From assembly GCA_964356195.1 (NCBI GenBank), contig CAYHGP010000019.1:1-20839 (forward strand): a stretch of DNA of 20,839 nt, given 5' to 3'. The notes beneath the pieces were generated by a model that saw nothing but the letters and a program-made list of their open reading frames with translations, was not told the DNA's origin and did not search any database. This document shows positions 14,153 through 20,839 of this stretch, piece by piece. How positions within the stretch are numbered: the first letter of the stretch is position 1; the number at the start of each line of letters is the position of its first letter. This stretch comes from 2-02-FULL-48-14 sp964356195 (GTDB taxonomy: Bacteria; Patescibacteriota; Gracilibacteria; UBA1369; 2-02-FULL-48-14). The position numbers and the translations under genes are program-made.

Positions 14153-14843
14153 ACGCGTAATGCTCAAAATTTCCGGGGAAATGTTGGCGGGTTCCGATGG
14201 TGTCGGGGCGGATGGGGCGGCCCTTGTGGCTTTGGCGGAAGAAATTAAAGGACTGGTGAAGAAAAAACTGGAAGTGGCGATTGTTGTGGGGGGCGGAAAT
14301 TTTTGGCGCTACCGGGATAACAGAAAACTCAAAATGCCGCGCAGTGCTTCGGATGCCGTGGGGATGCTCGCCACGATTATGAACGGACGTCTTCTTCAAG
14401 AGGCCCTTACTTCAGTGGGGGTAGCGGCTCATTTACTTTCTGCTCACGGTGAATTTTATTTTGCCGCTCCTTATGTGCCTTATCATGGGATTGCCCTACT
14501 CAAACATGGTGATGTGGTGATTTGTGCCGGAGGCACCGGCAACCCTTACTTCACTACGGACACCGCCGCGGCGCTCCGCGCTTTGGAGTTGGAATGCGAC
14601 GTGCTTTTGAAAGACACCAAAGTGGAAGGCGTTTACGATTGCGACCCTACGAAGCATAAAAATGCGAAGTTTTTCCCTAAAATTTCTTACGATGAAGTTT
14701 TGAAACGCGAACTTGGAATTATGGACTTGACGGCGATTGTGCTTTGTAAGGAGAATGGGCTTCCGGTTCATGTCTTCCAAGGAAAACGCGGCAATCTTTT
14801 AAAGGCCGCTATGGGTCAAAAAATCGGCACAATAATTTCTTAA
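14142..14843 (+). CDS. pyrH: Uridylate kinase (UMP kinase)
   Basis: PyrH phosphorylates UMP to UDP with ATP, an essential pyrimidine step in the cytoplasm, and acts as a hexamer. From ATG 14142 the 233-aa product begins MRYKRVMLKISGEML, which is the amino-acid-kinase family start (KxSGE). Other family markers are VVGGGNFWRYRD (about 47-58; many homologues have GGGNIFRG), SDAVGMLATIMNGRLLQEAL, the nucleotide-site GGTGNPYFTTDTAAALRA and VEGVYDCDPTKHKNAKFF. An in-frame TTG at 14100 would add 14 residues within the upstream gene and is not needed. The start overlaps the upstream stop by 11 nt, and frr follows after 15 nt, the widespread pyrH-frr order. TAA stop. Confidence 0.96.
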   Translation: MRYKRVMLKISGEMLAGSDGVGADGAALVALAEEIKGLVKKKLEVAIVVGGGNFWRYRDNRKLKMPRSASDAVGMLATIMNGRLLQEALTSVGVAAHLLSAHGEFYFAAPYVPYHGIALLKHGDVVICAGGTGNPYFTTDTAAALRALELECDVLLKDTKVEGVYDCDPTKHKNAKFFPKISYDEVLKRELGIMDLTAIVLCKENGLPVHVFQGKRGNLLKAAMGQKIGTIIS

Positions 14844-14858
14844 AGTTTTATTCTCTTT

Positions 14859-15416
14859 ATGGCTCATCCTCTCGTTCAGAAAACTCAACAAGATTTTGCA
14901 AAGACCGCCTCTCATCTTCAGGATGAATATGGGAAACTCCAAATTGGCCGGGCTTCGGCCAGCTTGGTGGAAAACATGATGGTGGAATCGTACGGAATGA
15001 TGCAAGCCGTGAAGGCCATCGCCAGCGTGAGTGTTCCCGACGGACGTACGGTACAAATCCAACCCTGGGACAAAGGAATGCTTTCCGGTATTGAAAAGGC
15101 CATTCAGGTGTCAGATCTCAATTTGAACCCGGTGAACAATGGTCTTTGTATTATTTTGAGCATTCCGCCGCTCACGGAAGAACGTCGCCGCGATCTTGTG
15201 AAAGTGGTTCATCGTTTGGCGGAGGAGGCTCACATTGCCGTGCGCAATTTACGTCAGGAGGCTATGAGTACTTTCAAACGCATGGAACACGAAAGTGAGA
15301 TGAGTGAAGACGAACGCAAAGGCTCCGAGAATGCGCTGCAAGAGGCTGTGGATAAAGTTAATCGAGAAATCGATGAGTTGGCGCGAAAGAAAGAAGACAT
15401 AATCATGACCGTTTAA
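14859..15416 (+). CDS. frr: Ribosome recycling factor
   Basis: RRF splits the post-termination ribosome together with EF-G. The 185-aa product has the normal length (about 185) and the expected two-domain pattern: helix 1 with LQIGRASASLVENMMVESYG (about 27-46), domain II strands SVSVPDGRTVQIQPWDKGML (about 56-75), then the long helices with IPPLTEERRRDLVK, RNLRQEAM and the C-terminal KVNREIDELARKKEDIIMTV. All hallmark residues are intact. It follows pyrH by 15 nt and its TAA stop overlaps the rseP ATG by one base (TAATG), so rseP is probably translated by reinitiation. The ATG at 14859 has no Shine-Dalgarno sequence. Confidence 0.98.
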   Translation: MAHPLVQKTQQDFAKTASHLQDEYGKLQIGRASASLVENMMVESYGMMQAVKAIASVSVPDGRTVQIQPWDKGMLSGIEKAIQVSDLNLNPVNNGLCIILSIPPLTEERRRDLVKVVHRLAEEAHIAVRNLRQEAMSTFKRMEHESEMSEDERKGSENALQEAVDKVNREIDELARKKEDIIMTV

Positions 15417-17035
15417 TGAATATTCTAATTACTATTATCGCGTTCCTTGTCATTTTTTCCGTACTCATTTTGATTCATGAGTGCGGGCATTTTTTCGCAG
15501 CCAAAAAAGCCGGTGTTAAAGTGGAAGAATTCGGATTCGGACTGCCGCCGCGTATGTTTGGAGTGAAGCGCGGAGAGACCCTTTACTCGTTTAACTGGAT
15601 TCCCTTCGGTGGATTTGTGCGCATGCTCGGCGAGGACAGTACGACGAAAGAATCGAAAGCGAGCAAGCGCAGTTTTGAGAATCAGCCTTTGCGAACTCAG
15701 GCTTTCATTGTGTGTGCCGGAGTCCTCATGAATCTGCTTCTGGCGTTTGTTCTGCTCACCGTGGGTTTTGTGATTGGTATCGAACCTCTCATCAGTACCG
15801 AAGAGGATTTTATGGATGCGATTCGAGACGGAACCGTGCAGGTGGAGCCGGGGATTGTGGTGGTGGAAACCGAGGCTGTTATATTTGGAGATGACGTTGA
15901 TTTTATTCTTGCCCCAGGGGATCGGATTGTAGGCGTTGATGGGACTGCTCTTAAGACCATTGAACAGTGGAATAGTGTTGTTGCAGAGTTGGAAGCTGGT
16001 CAGGCCACTCCTTCCGTGCAAGTGAGTCACACGGACGGTTCTACGGAAGTCGGATCCTTTTATAAAGATATTTTTGAAAATGCTACTTTCAGCCCCACGT
16101 ATTTACCTCGTTTGGTTTACCTGGAGGACTCGAGTTCCATTTTTTATGGAGTTCTGCAAAATGAAGATGCCATTGTTCAGGTGGATGGAAAGGAAATTTT
16201 GAACGAGGAGGATTTATATTCCGCGCTTTCCGGTCTTCAGAAAGCGGAGCTTACCCTTTATAGGGCCGGGGTGGGCGAGCTTACCGTCACGGTTACTTTG
16301 CCCGAACAACATCCTCTTATTACTTACGTTGAACCCGGTTCGCCGGCGGACACGGCGGGTTTGCAGGTTGGAGATCAAATTCTTAGCATCATTGGAGTGC
16401 CGGTGTACAGCGCTTTGGAGGTGACGGAGCGGGTGGGCGCTTTGAATCGAGAAGGCTATGCAGTCTATGAAATCTTGCGTGGTGGTGAAATCCTTTATTT
16501 TGATATTCAGCCGCGTCTGGAGGACCAACGCATTGGAATCGCGCTTTCCGATTTGCTCCCCAACTACGGAAACCTCTCTCTCTATTCGACCTACGTTCCG
16601 TTTACTCTCATGGAGATCAAGTCCGTGAGTTACGGTTGGGCTGCGCCTAAAGTGGCGATGGAAGAAATGTGGAGGCTTTCCAAGCTCACGGCTACGATGT
16701 TTGTGAGCGTTTTAGGCAAGTTTGTAACGGGTGCGGAAGTGCCGGCGGGTGTTTCAGGTCCGGTGGGAATTGCTCAAATGACTTTTGTTACCGTTCAAGC
16801 CGGTTTTGCGGCAACCCTGCGTTTTGTGGCTTTGCTGTCGCTGAGTCTTGGAGTGATTAACATTCTTCCTTTTCCCGCACTCGACGGTGGAAAATTCTTC
16901 TTTATTGTGGTGCAAGGCATCACGGGACGCAAAATGAACTCCAAGTATGAACATTTAATTCACGCCGCGGGCTTTTTCTTCCTCATTCTGTTTATTGTGT
17001 ACGTCACGTTTAATGACGTGATCAACTTGTTCTAG
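15416..17035 (+). CDS. rseP: Site-2 metalloprotease RseP-like, with three PDZ-like modules
   Basis: This is an intramembrane zinc protease of the S2P/RseP family, which cuts membrane-bound regulators or signal-peptide remnants. The first membrane helix carries HECGH (21-25), the zinc-binding HExxH, followed by the family segment EEFGFGLPPRMFG. A second helix is at about 100-122. The periplasm-side insert holds three PDZ-like modules: APGDRIVGVDGTAL, then a divergent one around EDAIVQVDGKEI, then VEPGSPADTAGLQVGDQI. The C-terminal half has GPVGIAQM and the second catalytic motif, NILPFPALDGG (about 481-491), whose Asp is the third zinc ligand, then a final helix. At 539 aa it is longer than the usual 350-450. 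It is last in the pyrH-frr cluster and ends 1 bp before the convergent methyltransferase. TAG stop. Confidence 0.94.
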   Translation: MNILITIIAFLVIFSVLILIHECGHFFAAKKAGVKVEEFGFGLPPRMFGVKRGETLYSFNWIPFGGFVRMLGEDSTTKESKASKRSFENQPLRTQAFIVCAGVLMNLLLAFVLLTVGFVIGIEPLISTEEDFMDAIRDGTVQVEPGIVVVETEAVIFGDDVDFILAPGDRIVGVDGTALKTIEQWNSVVAELEAGQATPSVQVSHTDGSTEVGSFYKDIFENATFSPTYLPRLVYLEDSSSIFYGVLQNEDAIVQVDGKEILNEEDLYSALSGLQKAELTLYRAGVGELTVTVTLPEQHPLITYVEPGSPADTAGLQVGDQILSIIGVPVYSALEVTERVGALNREGYAVYEILRGGEILYFDIQPRLEDQRIGIALSDLLPNYGNLSLYSTYVPFTLMEIKSVSYGWAAPKVAMEEMWRLSKLTATMFVSVLGKFVTGAEVPAGVSGPVGIAQMTFVTVQAGFAATLRFVALLSLSLGVINILPFPALDGGKFFFIVVQGITGRKMNSKYEHLIHAAGFFFLILFIVYVTFNDVINLF

Positions 17036-17036
17036 T

Positions 17037-18047
17037 CTACTTTTTCTTGAATCTCACGATGGCAACACGAGCTTCCTGAAGTTGACTTTTACCTCCCGGA
17101 GCAATCCATGCAATTCTTCCATCGGTTGGGTTTCTGAATTTTCCTTTGATATAAGCCGTGTCGAAACTGGGTTCGAATTGATCGGTGTATCCATCCAGGT
17201 GGGCTTCAAAACTTTGTCCCACCTGTTTCCTTCCTCTTTCATTCTCCGTTAAATGTGCCGGGACTCGGGAAACCATCATAAAAGTTCCGCCAGGGGCGAG
17301 TCTTTCAACAATAAATTCCATTTCCTTTTTGTTTTTTTCTTCGCTTCTTTCGGCAAAAACGGCTTGTGCTCTTGCATAATCCCCGTGTGTAACACCGGCT
17401 TCTCGCAAAATGCGTGCGGAGCTTCCGGGAAACATACTTGAAACAGACTGTAGTTGCCGATCTCCAAGGAAATGTCGGGTGAGTTCCAAACGGGTCAGAT
17501 CGTCGATGATGAGTTTTGCCCCCGGTCGATTTAAATCCGGATTTGGGGTGGGGTATAATCTTGCGTCGTTCAGTTCATTCATCGCCACTTGCATGAACTC
17601 GAGTGCGTCACTCGGGATCCACTTGGTGCCTCCTTTGCCTTTCTTTAGTTCTTCTGTTGGGACGTAAAAACTTTTTACCGATCCGTCCGGCATGAGGGCC
17701 ATGATTTCGGAGTGGTGAATTTCTAAAGGGATGGGGACTCCTTCAAGTTCTTGTAGTTCCGCATGGAGGCTTCGAGTGTGTCTCAACATATGGGGATTTC
17801 TATCTATACCAAGGACCACCGCTGCTGCATTTTTTCGTGCGAGATACATGGGGAAAATTCCAACTCCGCTTCCAAGGTCCATATGGAGAGCTCCACTTCT
17901 TAAAGCGGGAACATGGCGAGCTACTTCTTTGTAAACACCGTTTCTTGCCCAAGAAATAGACTCATCGGTCCAATCATCCGCATATGTTAGCTCTTCGGTC
18001 TGTAGCTGGTCTATGCCCTGGTGTAGAAGTTCTTCGCTTGAGGCCAT
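17037..18047 (-). CDS. SAM-dependent methyltransferase, substrate unknown
   Basis: The 336-aa product has a class I (Rossmann) methyltransferase core. Motif I is HMDLGSGVGIFP (about 56-66), and the acidic end of strand 2 is VLGIDRNP with Asp82, which would contact the SAM ribose. Downstream are a strand with KLIIDDLTRLEL and the late segment ERLAPGGTFMMVSRVP, the usual strand-turn of the fold. About 25 residues before the core and 60 after it are unassigned. The substrate cannot be told. Upstream in-frame starts exist at 18104 (ATG) and 18119 (TTG), but a near-consensus promoter at 18069-18097 lies inside that extension, so ATG 18047 is preferred, with a ~15-20-nt leader. It converges with rseP (1-bp gap, no terminator visible) and diverges from dnaA. 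TAG stop. Confidence 0.85.
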   Translation of the reverse strand: MASSEELLHQGIDQLQTEELTYADDWTDESISWARNGVYKEVARHVPALRSGALHMDLGSGVGIFPMYLARKNAAAVVLGIDRNPHMLRHTRSLHAELQELEGVPIPLEIHHSEIMALMPDGSVKSFYVPTEELKKGKGGTKWIPSDALEFMQVAMNELNDARLYPTPNPDLNRPGAKLIIDDLTRLELTRHFLGDRQLQSVSSMFPGSSARILREAGVTHGDYARAQAVFAERSEEKNKKEMEFIVERLAPGGTFMMVSRVPAHLTENERGRKQVGQSFEAHLDGYTDQFEPSFDTAYIKGKFRNPTDGRIAWIAPGGKSQLQEARVAIVRFKKK

Positions 18048-18068
18048 ATTTGAGGTTAACAGGTCAGT

Positions 18069-18097
18069 ATCATAAAATAAATAATCAATTTGGTCAA
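18069..18097 (-). promoter_or_regulatory. Near-consensus promoter of the methyltransferase gene
   Basis: On the minus strand: TTGACC (18097-18092), 17 bp, TATGAT (18074-18069), five of six matches in each box with ideal spacing. It ends 21 bp before ATG 18047 and decides that start. Confidence 0.75.
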
Positions 18098-18152
18098 GTG
18101 GCATGGGCTGAATTGACAAAGGTGGGCTGTTTTTGCTGGTAAAGCTTGAAAC

Positions 18153-18179
18153 GGCTCTAGTGAGCCATAACTGACGTCA
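18153..18179. promoter_or_regulatory. Two adjacent palindromes in the dnaA/methyltransferase spacer
   Basis: GGCTC-TAGT-GAGCC (18153-18166) is a perfect 5-bp inverted repeat, and TGACGTCA (18172-18179) is an 8-bp palindrome 5 bp further on. They lie between the divergent promoters and may be protein-binding sites. No known operator family is claimed. Confidence 0.35.
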
Positions 18180-18217
18180 AAAGTCTGCGCGCGCAAAGAA
18201 TTAGACAACATTCGTCA

Positions 18218-18242
18218 TTACAGTTTCGGGAGCCAACTGTAA
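18218..18242. promoter_or_regulatory. 8-bp inverted repeat with 9-bp spacer upstream of dnaA
   Basis: TTACAGTT (18218-18225), 9 bp, AACTGTAA (18235-18242), perfectly symmetric, 27 bp before the dnaA -35 candidate. There is no T-run on either strand, so it is not a terminator. Its layout resembles CIRCE (arms with N9) but the sequence differs. A candidate operator for dnaA control. Confidence 0.5.
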
Positions 18243-18268
18243 AACGAGGAGTCATTTACTACCCGTAG

Positions 18269-18297
18269 TTGATGTGTCTTCGCCGAGCCACTATGTT
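18269..18297 (+). promoter_or_regulatory. Candidate dnaA promoter
   Basis: TTGATG (18269-18274), 17 bp, TATGTT (18292-18297); four of six matches in each box. The start would be near 18304, just before the two DnaA-box-like repeats, which fits autoregulation. Moderate match only. Confidence 0.4.
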
Positions 18298-18324
18298 TTT
18301 GCAACTGCAGGTTTTTCTGTCAAA

Positions 18325-18363
18325 GAGTTTTGCACAATTGGGTCTTGCGAGTTTTGCACAATT
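18325..18363 (+). promoter_or_regulatory. Two DnaA-box-like direct repeats before dnaA
   Basis: GAGTTTTGCACAATT occurs at 18325-18339 and 18349-18363, a 15-bp perfect direct repeat with a 24-bp period. Each holds TTTTGCACA (18328-18336, 18352-18360), which fits the relaxed DnaA-box consensus TTWTNCACA. They lie in the dnaA leader, 10-48 bp before the ATG, so DnaA could repress its own gene or this could be part of the origin. No third box or clear AT-rich unwinding stretch is seen next to them. Confidence 0.65.
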
Positions 18364-18372
18364 CCAACTAAT

Positions 18373-19818
18373 ATGAACGTCCAATTTCCTCCTATTATGG
18401 ACGCCGTAATTCCCGGACAGGACCTTTGGCTTCGCATCCTTGAAAAGGTGGAAAACGAAGTCAAAAGGCCTCATTTTCTGACTTGGTTTCAAAACACCGC
18501 AATCCTCTCTTTTCATGATGGGCTTTTGATGGTGGGTGTTCCTAATATTTTTGCGAAGGATTGGCTCGAGAATAAGCTCAGCAGTCAACTTATTGACGCG
18601 GTGAAGGCCGTGCATCCTGAAGTGCGAGAAGTGATGATTGAAGTGGACCCCAACTTGGGAATGCCTGAAGATTGCCGAGGGATTGATGTGAATAAGCTTT
18701 TTAGTAAGGAGAAACGCAGCCGCAAGTTGCCGGGCAAACAAGAAGTACGCTTGCTTGAAGGAATCTCCAGCAAGTGCCTGAACCCTAAATATACTTTGCA
18801 AAGTTTCATCATAGGGCCTTCGAACCGTTTGGCCCACGCCGCGTCTATGGCGGTGGGAATGAGCCCGGGTTCTATTTATAATCCTTTGTTTGTGTACGGC
18901 GGAGTGGGACTCGGAAAAACGCATCTTCTTCAGGCCACCGGAAATGAAATCCTTCGTAATGACCCGGATAAAGTGGTGGTGTATATGACCAGTGAGCGGT
19001 TCACGAATGAAATTGTCGAAGCCATCGGGAAGCGTAACTCCAAAGAATTTAAAGATCGTTACCGTCGCGTGGACTGTCTCATCATCGACGATATTCAGTT
19101 TTTGGCGAACAAAGACCGCACGCAGGAAGAATTTTTCCACACCTTCAACGAACTTTACGACAACGGAAAACAAATCATCATCAGTTCCGACCGACCGCCC
19201 AAGGAACTCAACGACTTGGAGGATCGATTGGTCAGCCGTTTCGAGATGGGCATGATTGTGGACGTGCAGTTTCCCGACTACGAAACGCGCCTCGCCATTT
19301 TGCACGCCAAGTGCCGTCAACATGAGGTACTCATTCATTCCGAGGTTTTGGAATTCATTGCATCGAACATTCACGATTCCGTGCGCGAACTCGAAGGAGT
19401 TTTGATTCAAGCGGTGGCTCAGGCGCAACTGGAACACTCCACGCCAACTGTTCGTTCCGTGGCGAAAATTATTAAGAAGCTCGGACGTGACAACTTGCAG
19501 GGCATGGAAAGTGCGGAGGCGCCGAAACGGGGCTTACACGCTGAGGACATCGTTGAAATAATTTCACAACATTTTCGAATTTCGTCAGACGAAATTTTGG
19601 GGGATTCGCGTAAGAGTGCGGTGCTTTTGCCGCGGCAAGTGGCCATGTATACGATGCGAAACGAGCTGAATATGGCCTATGATCAGATTGGAAAAGAATT
19701 CGGCGGGAAAAATCACACCACTGTCATTCATTCTTGCGATAAAATTGAGGCTCGACTCAAGAAAGATAAAAACTTGCTTCGGGACATGAATTCCATTAAG
19801 AAAGAGATGGGCCTGTAG
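18373..19818 (+). CDS. dnaA: Chromosomal replication initiator DnaA
   Basis: DnaA binds DnaA boxes and opens the replication origin. The 481-aa product from ATG 18373 shows domain I (about 8-90, containing LWLRILEKVENEVKRPHFLTW in pieces), a short linker (about 95-125), the AAA+ domain III and the DNA-binding domain IV. Walker A is GGVGLGKT (176-183), Walker B LIIDD (236-240), sensor-I segment IIISSDRPPKEL, and the arginine-finger box DLEDRLVSRFEMG follows. Domain IV has the DnaA signature GGKNHTTVIHSCDKIE (444-459). An in-frame GTG at 18274 would add 33 residues, including the translated DnaA-box repeats, so it is rejected. dnaN is not downstream; a FecR-domain gene starts 8 nt later instead. 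TAG stop. Confidence 0.97.
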   Translation: MNVQFPPIMDAVIPGQDLWLRILEKVENEVKRPHFLTWFQNTAILSFHDGLLMVGVPNIFAKDWLENKLSSQLIDAVKAVHPEVREVMIEVDPNLGMPEDCRGIDVNKLFSKEKRSRKLPGKQEVRLLEGISSKCLNPKYTLQSFIIGPSNRLAHAASMAVGMSPGSIYNPLFVYGGVGLGKTHLLQATGNEILRNDPDKVVVYMTSERFTNEIVEAIGKRNSKEFKDRYRRVDCLIIDDIQFLANKDRTQEEFFHTFNELYDNGKQIIISSDRPPKELNDLEDRLVSRFEMGMIVDVQFPDYETRLAILHAKCRQHEVLIHSEVLEFIASNIHDSVRELEGVLIQAVAQAQLEHSTPTVRSVAKIIKKLGRDNLQGMESAEAPKRGLHAEDIVEIISQHFRISSDEILGDSRKSAVLLPRQVAMYTMRNELNMAYDQIGKEFGGKNHTTVIHSCDKIEARLKKDKNLLRDMNSIKKEMGL

Positions 19819-19826
19819 AATGCTCT

Positions 19827-20839
19827 ATGAACTACACTTATTATCGTCGCTATCGTCCCTCCAAAAGACGCAGTGGTTTTAAGTCTTTTTTCTGGCTGGT
19901 CCTAGGTTTGGTGCTTTGTCTTTTGCTGCTTCGCGCCTGCGTTTCCGTGCTGGGTTCAATGTCTGAAGATAAAAAGGACGAGGCGGTTTTGTCCGTCTAT
20001 AAAGGAAAGGCGGAAATCTTGGAATGGGGGCAAAGTGAGGCGAAGTCCGCTTCCGACACGGAGCTTTTGCTTCAGGGCGATCAAGTTTCCACCGGGCCGG
20101 ACAGCATCGTGACGCTGACTTTTTACAATGGAACCGTCGTTTACGTGGATGAAAACAGCAAAGTCCAAGTGGCGAATTTTGAGAGCGATGATGTGCAGGA
20201 GAAAATGACTCTCGACTTAGTGGACGGACGTGTGTGGGTGCATCACGAAATTCAGGATGAAGAAGAGTTTCAGCTTCTCGTCCACACGGACGTGATGAAC
20301 ATCGCCTCTTTGCAGGGTGATTATTTAGTCTCCAACCTGTCGGACAAGGAATATGTTGCCGTTCAAAAAGACAAAGTGAATGTGGATTTTGTAGACCGAG
20401 GAACCGAGGACATTGTGATTGAAACCGGTCTCATCGAAAAAGATCAAATGAGTCTTATTGATGATGCCAAGGAACGTGCGCTCATCAATCGGGAAAATGT
20501 GACTTTGGTAGAGCCGGTGCCTGCGGATTTCTGGCTGGATGCTTTTGTTCTGCTTGCTACCGGTCAAACGCCGGCGCCTTCTGTGGAAACGCCGGAGGAG
20601 GAGCCTGTTGAAGAACCGGTTGTTGAAGAAACTCCTGTGGTGGAGGAACCGGTAGTGGTTCCCAGCGGCCTGAGCATCTCTGTGAGTTCACCGACTTCGG
20701 GTTCCACCATTACAAAAGATGCCATCGCCATTGAAGGACAAATTGTGAACGGAACCGCGAGCAGCGTGACGGTGACCTGGTCCGGCAACGGGCAGGCTTA
20801 TACTTTGGCCGGGTTCCAAGCGGGTGGCAGCAGTTTCCG
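19827..20839 (+). CDS. Membrane-anchored FecR-domain surface protein, N-terminal part (runs off window)
   Basis: From ATG 19827 the frame stays open for 337 codons to the window edge, so the C-terminus is missing. A basic, Tyr/Arg-rich N-terminus (MNYTYYRRYRPSKRRSG) precedes one membrane helix (about 20-45), giving an inside-to-outside single-pass anchor. Residues ~54-170 fit a FecR-type domain: AEILEWGQSE, LLLQGDQVSTGPDSIVTLTF, TVVYVDENSKVQV, DLVDGRVWVH, then MNIASLQGDYLV. After a helical stretch comes a Pro/Glu/Val-rich linker (about 245-282) and an Ig-like fold beginning ISVSSPTSGSTITKDAIAI. A second ATG at 19820 is out of frame. The 8-nt gap to dnaA suggests read-through from dnaA. FecR assignment is fairly good; the role (envelope sensing or structural) is unknown. 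Confidence 0.82.
   Translation, partial: MNYTYYRRYRPSKRRSGFKSFFWLVLGLVLCLLLLRACVSVLGSMSEDKKDEAVLSVYKGKAEILEWGQSEAKSASDTELLLQGDQVSTGPDSIVTLTFYNGTVVYVDENSKVQVANFESDDVQEKMTLDLVDGRVWVHHEIQDEEEFQLLVHTDVMNIASLQGDYLVSNLSDKEYVAVQKDKVNVDFVDRGTEDIVIETGLIEKDQMSLIDDAKERALINRENVTLVEPVPADFWLDAFVLLATGQTPAPSVETPEEEPVEEPVVEETPVVEEPVVVPSGLSISVSSPTSGSTITKDAIAIEGQIVNGTASSVTVTWSGNGQAYTLAGFQAGGSSF

Noticed and set aside
18274..18372. GTG start giving dnaA 33 extra residues
   Set aside because: The extension is translated from the DnaA-box repeats (visible as FCTI twice) and is not DnaA-like; ATG 18373 starts the normal domain I.
618..19818. UGA read as glycine (code 25)
   Set aside because: About 5,000 codons of conserved genes contain no in-frame TGA and use GGN for all conserved glycines; the one TGA is a plausible stop.

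Overview
This window looks like a chromosomal segment of an uncultivated bacterium, most plausibly a member of the Candidate Phyla Radiation (Patescibacteria), perhaps near Peregrinibacteria or Gracilibacteria. The support is indirect. Ordinary housekeeping genes sit beside very large SLH-anchored and lamin-tail/FecR-type surface proteins. No start codon shows a clear Shine-Dalgarno sequence. TAA and TAG stops are used almost exclusively (one TGA among 15 visible stops). No mobile element, phage gene or CRISPR array is visible. Three runs of exactly 100 N (1457-1556, 6584-6683, 12319-12418) are assembly gaps inside genes; for rny at least, the run is far shorter than the protein that must be missing.

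Layout. A partial secreted lamin-tail protein (1-311, minus) diverges from rny (RNase Y, 618-1982, plus) across a repeat- and palindrome-rich spacer. After rny come a two-helix membrane protein and a small lipoprotein. groES-groL follows with a strong promoter overlapping a CIRCE element (HrcA operator), so this is a classic heat-shock operon. The 350-bp spacer behind groL holds a hairpin, a Rho-independent terminator and an abnormal Ala-type tRNA-like gene. The tRNA-like gene is flanked by an 11-bp inverted repeat and preceded by segments antisense to it. Next is a promoter with a perfect extended -10, driving a 100-aa protein, a PilT-type ATPase with a large unrecognised N-terminal part, and a cyclic-nucleotide-binding protein with a possible GAF domain. 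This set is probably a motility or pilus-control operon.

A 1731-codon surface protein (8591-13786) follows. It has a signal peptide, three tandem ~225-aa beta-rich repeats, an FN3-like domain, a Thr-rich linker and C-terminal SLH domains. Then comes a tight cluster: a tail-anchored small protein, pyrH, frr and rseP (nucleotide supply, ribosome recycling, intramembrane proteolysis). A SAM-dependent methyltransferase converges on rseP with a 1-bp gap and is divergent from dnaA. The dnaA leader carries two DnaA-box-like repeats and several palindromes, so it is a candidate autoregulatory or origin region. A membrane-anchored FecR-domain protein follows dnaA by 8 bp, where dnaN might be expected, and runs off the window.

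The observations most worth following up are the tRNA-like/antisense locus at 5149-5334, the RNase Y with apparently substituted HD-domain metal ligands, the N-terminally extended PilT paired with a cNMP-binding protein lacking a DNA-binding domain, and the palindrome-dense dnaA upstream region.
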